Position numbers and translations under genes: made by a program. This document shows, one piece after another, positions 11,970 to 22,809 of a stretch of DNA of 64,000 bases. The DNA comes from Euptelea pleiosperma. Lineage: Eukaryota; Streptophyta; Magnoliopsida; Ranunculales; Eupteleaceae. Numbering within the stretch: the first letter of the stretch is position 1; every line of letters starts with the position of its first letter. The stretch spans positions 24,851,751-24,915,750 of the forward strand of contig CM068543.1 in assembly GCA_035048495.1 (NCBI GenBank), written 5' to 3'. The notes under the pieces were generated by a model. That model saw only the letters and a program-made list of their open reading frames with translations. It was not told where the DNA came from and did no database searches.

Positions 11970-12153
11970 TAGTATGCAACTGTTTCCATACTTAAAAGTA
12001 TGCAAACAGTGTCAGTACGGTTGGATGTCCCTTGTGTTCTTTCAATGTTTTTTAAAAATAATATTTTATAAATTAAAAACACAGTTTTCAAGGAGCATTC
12101 AATGGTGGATACAGTGTTTGCATACTTTTAAGTATGCAAACAGTTGCACACTA
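11970..12153. mobile_element. Short foldback MITE with about 42-bp inverted ends
   Basis: The left arm TAGTATGCAACTGTTTCCAT continues through AAAAGTATGCAAACAGTG. The right arm is its near-perfect inverse ending GTTGCACACTA. Each arm is itself almost self-complementary around CATACTT and AAGTATG. The element splits a G-rich repeat, with AGGGGGAGGGG on both sides. Confidence 0.6.
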
Positions 12154-12310
12154 GATTTGTCCGAGGGGGAGGGGGAGGGGGTGAGGGCAAGGGTCTTGGG
12201 GGGACAGAAGGGTAATCGGGGGAGTGTGGAGGGGGGTCTAAAGGGAGGCGGGCCGTATTGTGGAGTTGGGGGTCTAAAGGGAGGGGGGCGGTAGCGTGGA
12301 GGGGTTCGTC
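12154..12310 (+). repeat. G-rich, quadruplex-prone repeat
   Basis: Many runs of three to six G occur, e.g. GAGGGGGAGGGGGAGGGGG near 12165..12185, followed by repeated GGTCTAAAGGGAGG. Several sets of four G-runs separated by short loops meet the usual G-quadruplex pattern on the plus strand. The open frame over it is a composition artefact. Confidence 0.6.
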
Positions 12311-12758
12311 TAAAAGGCCCGCCTACTCGAGGTATGCCTATTCAGAGTACTTTGATGTCATTGAGCTTGCCACCATTCTCTTTGCAGCAACCATGATACA
12401 GTAGATTAGATTATATAAGAAAGACGCGCAGGTGTAATTAATCTGGAACACGTATGGTTATCATTAGCTCAAGATTATATACTTCTCTTTGGGAAATTAA
12501 CAAGATTATATATACTCACTAGTTTTAGGATTCTCGACTAATTCTCAAGCTGTAATCTCTCGGGGGATGAGGAGAATGGATACCACCACGATCCAAATTA
12601 AAAGATAAGAAAGGCCTTCAAAACCATTTTCTTTTTTATTTGTGTTTGCTTCTCTAGACTTCGACCTCTATTTATAGTCGGTTGCCAGTATGTATGTGTG
12701 CATGCACTTGTGCGTTTGTTTGTACATGCATGTACATATACTTGCATATGCATGAGTG

Positions 12759-12777
12759 AGAGAGAGAGAGAGAGAGA
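12759..12777 (+). repeat. (GA)n microsatellite
   Basis: A run of alternating G and A follows a TGCATG/TGTACATG-rich stretch at 12690..12755. Confidence 0.9.
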
Positions 12778-12799
12778 CTTTGGGATCCATTCCACGAAT

Positions 12800-15110
12800 G
12801 TGCCGACATGGATGTTTACCCCACCCCTATATGAGCACGCTGCCCAAAAATACTATTTACTATTTTTAATGAAGCAGTTACTGTTAACAAAATTACTCTA
12901 ACATGTTTTGTTAAAATCTACAAAAGACGATAAATTCAGACTTGTATGAATTTTTAAATGGTCAAACGGAAACTAAATTAAACAAATTTAATGTCTATCA
13001 ACATTTATTCGAAATGAATTAAATTTACATCAAATAAAATTAAAATAATATAAATAACATCTAATTAAGTTCTATCATTGAACTCATCGACATCTTTTAG
13101 TGCTTCCTCCATCATTTTCAACCAAATGTCATCCTCAAACGAAACTGTGATGGTGCAAGGAGTGAGCCAAACACTCACTAAGATTTTTCACCCCAACATG
13201 TCAATCAAGTCAATTTGAGATACGCACGCATGTCTTCACATCTTAGTTTGCCAACAACAAATATCAAAATTTTAATTCTTTTTTTAAAAAAATAAAAATT
13301 TAAATTCATACAACCTACACAGAGAGTTTCTTTCACCCGTACAGATAGTCTTTCTGAGGGTTTTAGGTATTTCACCATTGGGAACTCACTCTCAATTTAT
13401 TTGATCACTTCTCAACGTTATATACGAATACATGTCTTAACAAGTAAAATAATCACAATATCAATAACATCCAAGTAGAGAATTTCTAGTATAACACATG
13501 TTATCAACATTACAAGTGTGTTCATAAATAACATAATAACAAGATTTATAAATTAATCATTAATACACTCACAAATCAAAAATCAAGTATTGAATGAATC
13601 ACAAGAAATGTACCTCTTTAGCCTTTGTTGATATTCTAAAAGTCTTCATATTAAATCTAAAAAAGATCAATAGAGGGAGATGTGAGATAAGTGACGTGGG
13701 TGTATCATATTCGAGGTGATTAAGTTTTGATGTGGGAGTCTCCAAAGTTTCTCTTAAATAGATTATATGAGTAGATTTAGGATTTAAATTTTTATTTAAA
13801 TTTTTGAGAGGTCAAATATCAGTTGTTGGATTTGTTGTTGATAAAAAGTTGAAATTCAATTAGTGTTTAGTTCATAATAGGGTCTAAGATTTTGGTTAAG
13901 AGATTCTCTCCATTTTTCATAAAAATAAATAATCATTAAAAGATTTTCTATTTAAATTAAATATCTAATAGATTTTTATTTTATATCAATTTAAAAGTAA
14001 TATTCGTTATTTTATAAGAGATGTATCTAACGATCCTCTAAAATTTTTATTCTAAGTTAATTATGAGTCAGAAATTGGCCCAAAACCTATAAGTATCAAC
14101 TAACATACTTCATTTAAGGATATTATAAGGCCCAAAAAGATCATTAATTTGACCCTAAAAGAATATCAAACAATTATAATCTATCTAACTTGCAATCAAA
14201 CATATAAATAAATATTAAAATAATTAAATAGAAGAAATAAAAAATTTTCTCATACTAGTTAATGAATATTTAATTGATACAAATATTCTTCTTTTGATTA
14301 AATTTATTATCAATCTTTAATTATGGTATGTCCAAAAATGTATTAATTATAAAAGTTATAAAATCATTTTCTATTTATCTCAATTATTTACAATAGGTTC
14401 TTAAGGTTTAAAAATGTATCTAGAAAGTGTCCAATTAATATATGTGAGTCTTGTTAATATATGTAAATTATAATAACACCCTTGAATGAAAGTTCAAGGT
14501 ATTACACCAAACCTATAAAATCTACTAAAATCTCTCAAATTCTTAAGCAAAACATTCTACAATAATAGATTATCTATTAAAAATGTATATAAACAAACTA
14601 AAACACTATATTATCAGTAATTAATAATTAATTAAATCCAAAAAATATGTATATCTAGGTTTTAATGATTTTGCCTCCTTAATTGTCACGTATGTAAATT
14701 ACGTTTGTAAATTAATGTATTAAATACAAAAAGACATGGGTAGAAAAAATACAACAAAAAATTGCTCTATGGTGCTTTGTAAATTACTTTTTTTATGCTT
14801 TGTGGGTTAAAAATTTAGGATTTTTAGAACTGAAATACAGTTCAAACAACAATAAACTGCATGAGAAAAAACATAGATATATATTCAATCAATGAAAATG
14901 ACATTCTTACCCGAATCGATTAAAATCGGAAATGATAGTGAGATTGTTGGATCCTAAGAGAGAAATTTATTGTTCTCGTTCGACTGTATCTACAAGTTAA
15001 CCAAAAAATATGAGATCTCGTGTGGAGGTGTTACCAAAAAACTAATTGTACCGTGTGGAGAAGATGTGTATCTTCAAGAGTCGAATGAATATTTCAAGTA
15101 AAAATAGTGT
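12800..15110. other. AT-rich intergenic stretch, no gene recognised
   Basis: This 2.3-kb region is strongly AT-rich with no open frame of note. A few phrases (e.g. GGAGTGAGCCAAACACTCAC near 13160) resemble LTR sequence of large Gypsy elements, but no ends or coding domains are visible. Confidence 0.4.
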
Positions 15111-15116
15111 TTAACA

Positions 15117-15247
15117 ACTATGAAAATCAACCAAAATGAATTTATGAAAATCAGAATACATTAATGCATGAAAATAACGATTATAGAAACTAACCAAAAT
15201 AAATTTATGAAAATCAAAATACATTAACGTATGGAAATATTCTTTAG
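15117..15247 (+). repeat. Tandem duplication, unit about 65 bp
   Basis: The unit AAACTAACCAAAAT(A)AATTTATGAAAATCA(A)AATACATTAA is present twice, with a partial third start at about 15270 (ATGGAAACCAACCAAAAC). Confidence 0.7.
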
Positions 15248-15418
15248 ATTTCTTGATGTAGTGATTATGGAAACCAACCAAAACTGCAAGAGAGGGAGAA
15301 TGTTTGGGAAGAGAGATGAAAGTTGTGGCACGGCACTCTGAGAGTAGAGAGTGCCATATCATCAACACGATGTAGAGGAGAGAGAAGAATATTGCTCACT
15401 TCTCTGTTTTAGTATTGA

Positions 15419-15731
15419 CTAGTAAATGGCCCGTGCCCACAGCACTCTCCGATAAAAGCGCTTGCAAAAATTGAGTGCCTTCGGCACTCAAACGGTAGCA
15501 CGGACTAGGGTGTTACCATTTTTTTCATTATAACAATTGTTATAACGGATTGTAATTACGCACAGAGGGAGAAATGGGAAAATAACAGAAATAACAAAAT
15601 ATAACGGTGTTGAAATTCAAATTTTGAATAAATTGAAATCAAATGAGGCGGATTGAGGTACTGAAATCTAACCGTCCACATTAGATTGATGGATAAGATA
15701 AGAGAATACAATTGAGTTGTCTTGTTATATG
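15419..15731 (-). mobile_element. Mini-Helitron variant with AACGG-rich insert
   Basis: It begins (plus strand) A|CTAGTAAATGGCCCGTGCC and ends near TTGTTATATGG. Between them lies an extra block starting AACGGTAGCACGGACTAGGG that standard copies lack. The same extra block is in the copy at 38199..38500, so this is a distinct subfamily. It is the first of three copies in a row. Confidence 0.55.
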
Positions 15732-15883
15732 GGTGAGTGGCCAGTGCCCGCGGCACTTTCCGACAAAGTATTTGTCAAAATCAGGTGGGAGTTAATCTCA
15801 TCCATCAATATGGAGCATAGTGGATCTCAGCCACTCATTATTGAAGCCATATAAGATAAAACCACAGTCACTTGTTATATTGA
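15732..15883 (-). mobile_element. Mini-Helitron copy, degenerate
   Basis: Carries GTGCCCGCGGCACT (hairpin GTGCC/GGCAC), AAAATCAGGTG, then a shortened middle, and ends TTGTTATATTGA. It directly abuts the copies on each side. Confidence 0.5.
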
Positions 15884-16053
15884 TAGTGGGTGGCATGTGC
15901 CCATGACACTCCCCGTCAAAGCATTTGCCAAAATCAGGTGTGAGTGGCTAAGATCCACCGTCCATTTGGGGGATAAGATCTCCGCCCTTCTTTGTTGAAA
16001 TAGATAAGAGGATGTATAAGTGGGGAGATAACTTCCCTGTTTTGTTATATAGA
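15884..16053 (-). mobile_element. Mini-Helitron copy, about 170 bp
   Basis: Reads from TAGTGGGTGGCATGTGCCC through GGATAAGATCTC and GGGGAGATAACTTCCC to TTGTTATATAGA followed by T. In reverse complement it starts A|TCTATATAAC and ends at a decayed CTAG, matching Helitron rules (5' TC, 3' CTRR after a hairpin, insertion between A and T). Confidence 0.6.
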
Positions 16054-16064
16054 TATATAAATAT

Positions 16065-16535
16065 AAATAGGGAGGTAGAGTCCACAATAGTTTCTGGAGA
16101 TGCCATGTCAAATAAAAAAGAAACCTTTGAAACAAGATGTTGTGTCAAAATGTTGATATGTCCTTCTCCAAAATGCCGCATGGCACATTCTTTTAAGCCT
16201 ATTGAGCCATGAACATTTGACCCCCTCCTGGTGGGCCTACACATAAAAAATCAGCTCGATTAATGATTTGTAGCCATTGGATTTGATCTTTCTTTTTCAT
16301 CACATTTTAACCTATTCCATTGGACTGTTAATAAAGCCCATGATGACAAAACAACATAAATTCAATGACTAGAAATCACTAATGACTGGCTTCTAGTGTG
16401 TAAGTCCATCAAGGGGTGGGCCAAACATTCATGGTGTCATTAGACACAAAAGGTGTCTCAAGTGTCATTTTGAAGGAAGTATGTATCAAACTTTTGAAAC
16501 AGATGTCTGTATCTAAGATCAGCATATCAAATCGT
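16065..16535. mobile_element. Family-C foldback element
   Basis: Related along its length to the element at 10545. It shares AGGGAGGTAGAGTCCACAAT, ACATTTGACCCCCTCCTGGT and a palindromic core around AATGACTAGAAATCACTAAT. No nested insertion here. Confidence 0.55.
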
Positions 16536-16689
16536 GTATGCCCCACCTCTCATGTATTGATGGGTTGTCCTTGCATACGCCCTTTAGGTCATTGCTTTGC
16601 TTGAGGCAAAATTCCCCACCCCCGGCCCATTCACTTGTGTGGGATATTTTGTACTCTTGAAGTGCCAATATATTAGTCCTGGTATTCAA

Positions 16690-16912
16690 ACGGGTATAAC
16701 GCCGTTATAACAGTAGTGCTCCAATACATATTTCATTGTTATAACAGCTGTTATTTTGAGAAAAATGATCGTTATAATGGCCCTTAACCATTGCTGAAAA
16801 ATAAACTCATAAAAATAAAATGAAATAAAATCTTGACGGTTCTTTAACCCATCGTAACGGCAGTTAATAGCGGTCATAGTTGAAATGCCAGCTACTGTTA
16901 CGCTGTTATAAT
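16690..16912. repeat. AACGG-rich foldback
   Basis: GTATAACGCCGTTATAACAG at the left and CTACTGTTACGCTGTTATAA at the right form a loose inverted pair. Similar AACGG-rich sequence occurs at 15486..15560, 25713..26166 and 38268..38340. Confidence 0.35.
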
Positions 16913-16991
16913 GATTATTTTTTTACTAACTCGCATGCTATCAGCCATCCTTTTGGACAAGATCTGATCGAAATATGTATTTATAGGATAT

Positions 16992-17377
16992 TTTAGTAAC
17001 ACCCCCCTGAAATTTGAAAGTAATTAGTAATATCCCCTTATACTTTCAAACTTTAGGATTACCCACTTGACCTAGTTTAACAGTGGTTGATAGTTAAAAT
17101 AACTTCACTCACATATCGTTGGCGTTGTACTTGCAATATTATTGTCCTTTCATAGGTGCATTAACAGGCACATGATGCAAGTTACATTTTAACATTAGTC
17201 AAATGATGGTTGAACTAGGTCAAGGGGTAATCCTAAAGTTTGAAAGCATAAGAGGGTATTATAGTACTTTCATACTTTAGGATTACCCCTTGACCTAGTT
17301 CAACCATCATTTGACTAATGTTAAAGCATAAGGGGGTATTACTAATTACTTTCAAATTTCAGGAGGGCATTAGTAAA
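16992..17377. mobile_element. Foldback MITE with long inverted arms
   Basis: The left arm reads TTTAGTAACACCCCCCTGAA then ATTTGAAAGTAATTAGTAAT. The right arm is the inverse ending AGGAGGGCATTAGTAAATA. Inner arms (GGATTACCCCTTGACCTAGT) also pair. No coding capacity. It directly abuts the family-D1 element on its right. Confidence 0.65.
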
Positions 17378-17391
17378 TACCTTTATTTATA

Positions 17392-18130
17392 GGGTCAGGC
17401 CAGCGGACACATATTTTCACACACAAAAAACGGGGGCCAATATATAAAGGGTTGGGATTGGGGGACAACCATTTGGTGGACCTACATAGAAGATGAAACA
17501 ATGGCTGATTTTTGGTGAGGGTGATCTCTATGGTGAGGAGATCATCCTCACAAAACTTCAAATCATTCCGAAATTCATAGACTGGTTTAGAAGTTGAAGA
17601 ATTATGGACCGTCTATTTTTACTGTGTAACTTGAAATTAGAATTTTCAGAATGGGCCGATTTTTGTTGGGCTGATCTATATGGTGAGGAGATCATCCTCA
17701 CAAAAAATCAGCCATTGATTCATCTTCTATGTGGGTCCACCAAAATGGTTGTCAAAAATAGTTGTAAAAAATGATTGTCCCTAGCCCGATCTTGACCCAT
17801 ATATAAATTAAAAGTTTTGGAATGGGATACATTTTGGTGAGGATGGTCTCTATGGTGAGGAGATCACCCTCACAAAAATTCAAATCATTCTGATATTCAT
17901 AGCATGGTTTACAAGTTGACGAATTATGGACCGTCTATTTTTTACCATTAACTTGAAACCCACATTTAATGATGTTAGAAATTTCGGAATGGGCTGATTT
18001 TTTGCAGGGGTGGTCTATATGGTGAGGACATCATCCTCACCAAAAATCAGCTATTGATTTATCTTCCATGTGGGTACACCAAAATTGTGTGTGAAATTGT
18101 GTGTGAAAATATGTCTGCTGAACCTGTCCC
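17392..18130. mobile_element. Family-D1 MITE, 9-bp target duplication, split by an inner MITE
   Basis: The ends GGGTCAGGCCAGCGGACACA and TGTCTGCTGAACCTGTCCC are inverted repeats. The flanks TTATTTATA (17383..17391) and TTATTTATG (18131..18139) form a 9-bp duplication with one mismatch. The element is interrupted at 17449..17798. Without the insert it would match the intact D1 copy at 41208..41587. Confidence 0.8.
17449..17798. mobile_element. Family-D2 MITE nested in the D1 element, perfect 9-bp duplication
   Basis: The 350-bp element runs from GGGTTGGGATTGGGGGAC to GATCTTGACCC and is flanked by identical ATATATAAA (17440..17448 and 17799..17807). The related copy at 41208..41587 has this site unoccupied (CCAATATATAAATTAGAAG in reverse complement, about 41511..41533). 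That proves the duplication and insertion order. The 9-bp duplication indicates Mutator-like mobilisation. Confidence 0.9.
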
Positions 18131-18138
18131 TTATTTAT

Positions 18139-18722
18139 GTGTCAAATTTGGGATCATGCCAAAACCATGGATGATAAAACTCGGGAAGATACATCGCGAC
18201 GTTAATTATAAAATAACAAATGATTTAGATAGTGCTCTTCACCTCACACCATGATGTAAAGTGATGTTGGGTGATTGATGGGTAAGTCATGTGTTACAAC
18301 TCACAAAAGCTTGAAGAGCCTAAACAATCCAAAATGGCTGGTGTACCGTGTACCAACCTCGAGTTACTCCACAATGGCCGTGCAGATGGCTCCACCCACT
18401 CAATGGATAAAAACCCAACTCTTTAAATTACGACAAGAAACTCTTACAATCAAGAGTCCTTGTTGCTTGTCTCTTTTACTTGTTGCTTATAGGTTGTTAT
18501 GAAAGGATCTTCCTTACTTCCCATTGGGGCTGTCAATGGATCGAGTTCGAGCCGTGCAGAGCTCAACCCACTCAATGGATTAAAACCAAACTTATAATCA
18601 AAAATCCTTGTCACTTCAAAAGATATTTATCTATTTTACTTTGGTTTTTTTGGGCGAGTAGTAGAAAATATGTTTGGGTTCCTTTACTTTACAGGTATGC
18701 GGGGAAACTAAAGTGGTGGAAG
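18139..18722. other. Unannotated sequence with short direct repeats
   Basis: No gene recognised. Two related blocks (CCACCCACTCAATGGATAAA near 18396 and CAACCCACTCAATGGATTAA near 18564) and GGGGCTGTCAATGGATCGAG near 18525 look like hAT end sequence, but no complete element could be framed. Confidence 0.35.
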
Positions 18723-18989
18723 TGTTGCCAATTAGAGAATAACATTGTAATCAAGCATGTGTGAGATGCACCATATCATTATTGGCGCATCTCATCACAC
18801 AATTAATCTCCCGGTTGTCACTGGTTGTCAAGATTATGATAAATTAGATTAAGATATCTATCAATTAGATAATAGATTAGATTGGATAATATTAGTTTCT
18901 ATCTTTAGATTTTATTATCTTTATATAAACCTTTGATTCGGGTCAATGTTGTTCATCCACTTTTTCAATGAAATCTTAAGTTTCTTTCA
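18723..18989 (+). repeat. 5' LTR of the small Copia-like element
   Basis: Contains GTGTGAGATGCACCATATCA and its near-inverse GGCGCATCTCATCACACA, a TATA box TATATAA at 18922, and ends TTTCTTTCA before the primer site. Confidence 0.75.
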
Positions 18990-19820
18990 TGGTATCAAAG
19001 CCAGTGTTCTTCCGAGAACAATCTCTAGATTCTGCACCCTATTCCAGTGGCGGCATTGTCGTCATCCGCCCAGTAATCATCACCACTCTTGGTCCCCACC
19101 TTTCCAATTACACCATCACTACTCTACTCCATCTGGCTTACACCGTCACTACTCTCCCGCTCTCTCACTCAATTTCCTTCATAAAAAAAAGATATTTTAT
19201 TCGGGGGCTTTCTTACTTGGCCTACACCCGTGAGGCAAGATGCTCACAACCTCTTCCTCGGCCCAAGATAGGCCCATCTTTTGTTGGCTCAAGCACAAAA
19301 TTGTTGAGCCCAAAAAGACAAAAAAAATACTTTTTCCAAGCCCGAGCCTATATGTGAGGTCCAAAAGAAGTCCACTTACTTCATTGCTTAAGGACTCATG
19401 GAGCCCCAGCTAGTGAGGCTCAAATAGAGGTCAATTCCCGTCATGTGTGGTCCAAAAGATGCTCACTTGCTTGAGGACTTATACAGCCCAAGCCGGTGAG
19501 GCAAAAAGATGCTCACACATATATTAGCCCAATGAGACTTTTTCTCCGGATTAAAATTCTATGGATTTCGGTCCAACCTATACCTAAGATTCATTCAACT
19601 ACGAGAAAGGATCTTACATGGTGACTGGATCACTTTTCTAGCTGGCATCTACTTTCCTTCACTGGCAATCTTGAAAATCAAGCCTTGATCAATGCGATTC
19701 AATCATCTTGAAAACTCAAAATGGCAATAGCACTTTTAAATAACAATTCAATCTTCAAGGCACTCGATTTTGGCAAACCTACAACGATCGTTGATCCCTG
19801 ACCCCCATGAATTTGAGGAG

Positions 19821-20082
19821 TATTAAATAATAACATTGTAATAAGGTGTGTGAGATGCACCATATCACTATTGGTGTATCTCATCACACAATCTCCCGAT
19901 TGTCAACGATTGTCAAGATAAGGATAAATTAGATTAGGATATCTATCAATTAGAAATTAGATTAGATTGGATAATATTAGTTTCTATCTTTAAGTTTTAT
20001 TATCTTTATATAAACCCTTGATTAATTAGTGTCAATGCATGTTATTCATCCACTTTATCAACGAAATCTCAATTTCCTTTCA
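19821..20082 (+). repeat. 3' LTR of the small Copia-like element
   Basis: Matches the 5' LTR over its length with moderate divergence and small indels (e.g. the ATTAATTAGTGTCAATGCATG segment near 20020), so the insertion is not recent. Confidence 0.75.
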
Positions 20083-20099
20083 GCTACTATAGCAATTTT

Positions 20100-20945
20100 T
20101 AAACTCTCTTACAAATACAAAACATCAATAGTATGATTAGTTGCCAAAGAATGATACTAATACATGAAGAGATGCGTTAATTATATATATATATAATATC
20201 TAAACTAACTATAGATTAGTTAATCAAATGATGCATCAGGCAGCGCTTTTCTATTTCAAATATCTTAAAGAGCATGAGAGAGTACCCTTCTCGGAAGAGT
20301 ACAAGCTATTAAGCTTCACAGTTTATGAAGGATACATAGACTCTCAAGCCCACATTATATATTTCCCAGGAGAATGCAGAGAGATGATCAATAATAGTAT
20401 GTTATGCTCTTCCAATGCCCACTTTCTTTTCCTTTGAGAATGCTCATATAGTATTTTTCTCGGCCCAAAAAATCAAGTCGCCTCTTCATTGATGAATATC
20501 TACTTAGTATTTTATTGATGTGTTCCACATTCAACCGTCATTGAAACAATTAAGTGGGGCGATGATGCATTACCTAAAGATCACGTAGAGGACAAGCTAG
20601 AGGAAGATGAGACTCAATAAGTCTTGACAAATATGGTCCAAATTCAGTGTACTTCTTGGTGATAAACGTTGAAGCATCATACATTGCTCTCCTAAGATGA
20701 CCATGGATGCATAAACACAAGGTGGTACCTTTTACATATCATCAATGTATTAACTTCCCTATCAGAGATAAGAGAGGAACCATCATAGACAATAATGATC
20801 CTTTCAATGGTTTTAAATCTTATTATGTTGATGCAAGGTTTTATGAGAAGTGTGCAACCATAAAACATTGTAAGCCCCAATCAAAAAGTAGACCATCACA
20901 GTTAAAGGAAAAAAAATTCGTTAAATCCTCTAGTTGATGAACCAA
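20100..20945 (+). other. Unrecognised open frames, possible decayed gene
   Basis: Two plus-strand frames (20228..20437 and 20707..20937) and the interval between them have more codon-like composition than the surroundings. The translations contain GGDDALPKDHVEDKLEEDE-like acidic and IRDKRGTIIDNNDPFNGF stretches. In-frame stops separate the pieces. I do not recognise a family. They may be exon remnants of one gene or of a retroelement; chance is also possible. Confidence 0.2.
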
Positions 20946-21045
20946 AGACTCCTAAAAATGTCGGAACAAAAAATTTAAAAATTAATATTTTTCTATAGTT
21001 AAAAATTAACTTAAAACAATTAGATATTGAATTAGAGCTTGAGGC

Positions 21046-21318
21046 GAGATATCTCTATCTTAAAGATAATTGAAGCCTCCCAAATGTGCAAACAGAGAAT
21101 TAGTGACAGCAGTATCTCCAGGATACAACAAATCCATATTCAATTTGAGTCTCCTAGAGTTGCACTCCTCTACAAAGACTGTGAGATATATCTATCTTGA
21201 AGATAGTTGGCACCTCCCAAATGTGCAAACTGGAATTAATGGCAACACTATCTCCGGCGTACAACAAGCCCAGATTCAATCTGAGTCTCCCAGAATTGCA
21301 CTCCTCTACAAAGACTAT
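21046..21318 (+). repeat. Tandem duplication, unit about 137 bp
   Basis: GAGATATCTCTATCTTAAAG at 21046 recurs as GAGATATATCTATCTTGAAG at 21183. The two units stay similar to their ends at TGCACTCCTCTACAAAGACT. 137 is not a multiple of three, so the unit is read in different frames in the two copies, which argues against a coding repeat. Confidence 0.75.
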
Positions 21319-21324
21319 GTATAG

Positions 21325-22390
21325 TTCTCTGTCTAATTACCCAAAAGACAAGGATAAATTCTTTATTTAAAAATAATTTCTTTTTAAAAAATTTACCAGA
21401 GTTTTTGGTTAGAAAACAGGAATAGGCGTAAGCCTAAATATCTGAGAAGCAGACTTAAGCTTGAAATGAGGTTTCTGCAAAACCTCAGTTCTCCCCTTAA
21501 TCCTAGATAGCTAAGGATGTTTCTTTTCTGGGGACTATTCCTGGTTCAGGACGAAGTTCTGTTCCTGTCTCAATTCTAGTTCTATATGAAGCCCTTGAGA
21601 AAAATTCTTTAAATATCTATGAAGCCCTTGCGAAAAGGTATCGTGAGCAAGCATCATTGGATTTGAACTAATGAGAATAGGAAGTGGACTTATAATAGGA
21701 GACTCCATGAGGATTGAAGAACAGAGCTTTAGAAGATCTTCGAGACTCGTTTCAAGAAATCTAACTCGACTCAAGTAACTCATAGACATTTGAAACCAAC
21801 ATGTTCATGAGATGCCAATGGCGAGATCGATATGTAAGTAGACCATCGCCGAGGTCTATATAACATAAAAATAGTCGATGTCGGGGACAGTATAACATGT
21901 AGACAATGGTGCTGAGAGGTCAACGGATAATATTAAAAATACCAGTATCGAGACCCGCATTTGCATACAGAGATAGTCTACGTTATACCCGATACGTATG
22001 TAGAGAAAGCCAATGCTGATACGCATATATTAGGCCCATTATTTTTTATAAAAATTCTATGCTGAAAAAGATAAATAGGGTAATGGAGTTCAGTGCTGAT
22101 ACCTATGTGGAAGGACAAGATGTCTCTTATGAGGTCTCTCCTCATACTTGTTGACCTAAACGTACCAGGTGTGGAGGAGCTAATCCAAGAAAAATGTAGG
22201 TGGAGGCCTTATTATTAGTTTTAGGCCCGTACCATCAGGCGACTAGTCTCACATGGCCTCTGCTCGGCCCCCAACAATATGAGGCCCTTCCAGTCAAAGA
22301 TGTACATTTTAATGATGGGGTCCACAAGACGTGCTTGTCTGCCAATCCAAAATACGGGGCCTAGCCATTTGGGGGCTGTTCTTTGATGGA
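21325..22390. other. Unannotated intergenic sequence
   Basis: No recognised gene. Repeated phrases such as CCGAGGTCTATATAACAT and GATGTCGGGGACAGTATAAC (21850..21960) suggest old repeat sequence. Confidence 0.35.
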
Positions 22391-22765
22391 GACTTCTGTA
22401 TCAAGATTTTGATGCAGAAGTCCCTCAAATTGCAACGTAGTAGACTCGTTCGGGCCCACTTGCCCCTTGAATGTCTGGCTCACACTATGATAGACCTACA
22501 CACCAAAAATCAATGTGATTGGTGATTCTTAGCCGTTGGATTTTAGCCCTTTTTATCATGGGCTTTATGAACAGGCCTATGAGTTGGTTCCAAGCCCATG
22601 ATAAAAAGTATCAACTCCAATGGCTAGGAATCACTAATCAGACTGATGTTTGGTGTGCAAGTCTACTAAGATGTGGGCCAAACATTCAGGGAGGCAGTGG
22701 GCCCGAAAGAGTCTACTACGTGGCAAATTGAGGGACTTCTGCATCAAAATTTTGATACAGAAGTC
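22391..22765. mobile_element. Foldback MITE whose ends are themselves palindromes
   Basis: Each end holds a 32-bp self-complementary block from GACTTCTGTATCAA to TTGATGCAGAAGTC (left 22391..22422, right 22734..22765). Beyond it the arms pair through CCCTCAAxTTGC, ACGTAGTAGACTC and GGGCCCAC. The centre has TTTTTATCATGGGCTT paired with AAGCCCATGATAAAAA. No target duplication is evident. No coding capacity. Confidence 0.7.
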
Positions 22766-22809
22766 GGTATCATAGATTTTTCCGCCATTTGAAAGTCTGT
22801 AATTCCGTA

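Larger units (their letters stand above)
18723..20082 (+). mobile_element. Small non-autonomous Copia-like LTR element, 1.36 kb
   Basis: The 5' LTR is 18723..18989 and the 3' LTR 19821..20082, with an interior of only 831 bp. The primer site TGGTATCAAAGCC (18990..19002) follows the 5' LTR directly. GAATTTGAGGAG at 19809..19820 serves as a weak polypurine tract. The interior has no gag or pol; the frame starting ATGGTATCAAAG merely reads through the primer site. The 5-bp flanks (GGAAG and GCTAC) do not match, so the duplication is lost or one end has been exchanged. A lone LTR of the family is at 3587..3815. Confidence 0.75.

Noticed and set aside
11932..12294. 120-codon Gly-rich frame
   Set aside because: Produced by the G-rich repeat and a foldback MITE.
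18989..19357. 122-codon frame starting MVSKPVFFRE
   Set aside because: Its start codon and first codons are the primer binding site of an LTR element, and the product has no gag or pol motif.
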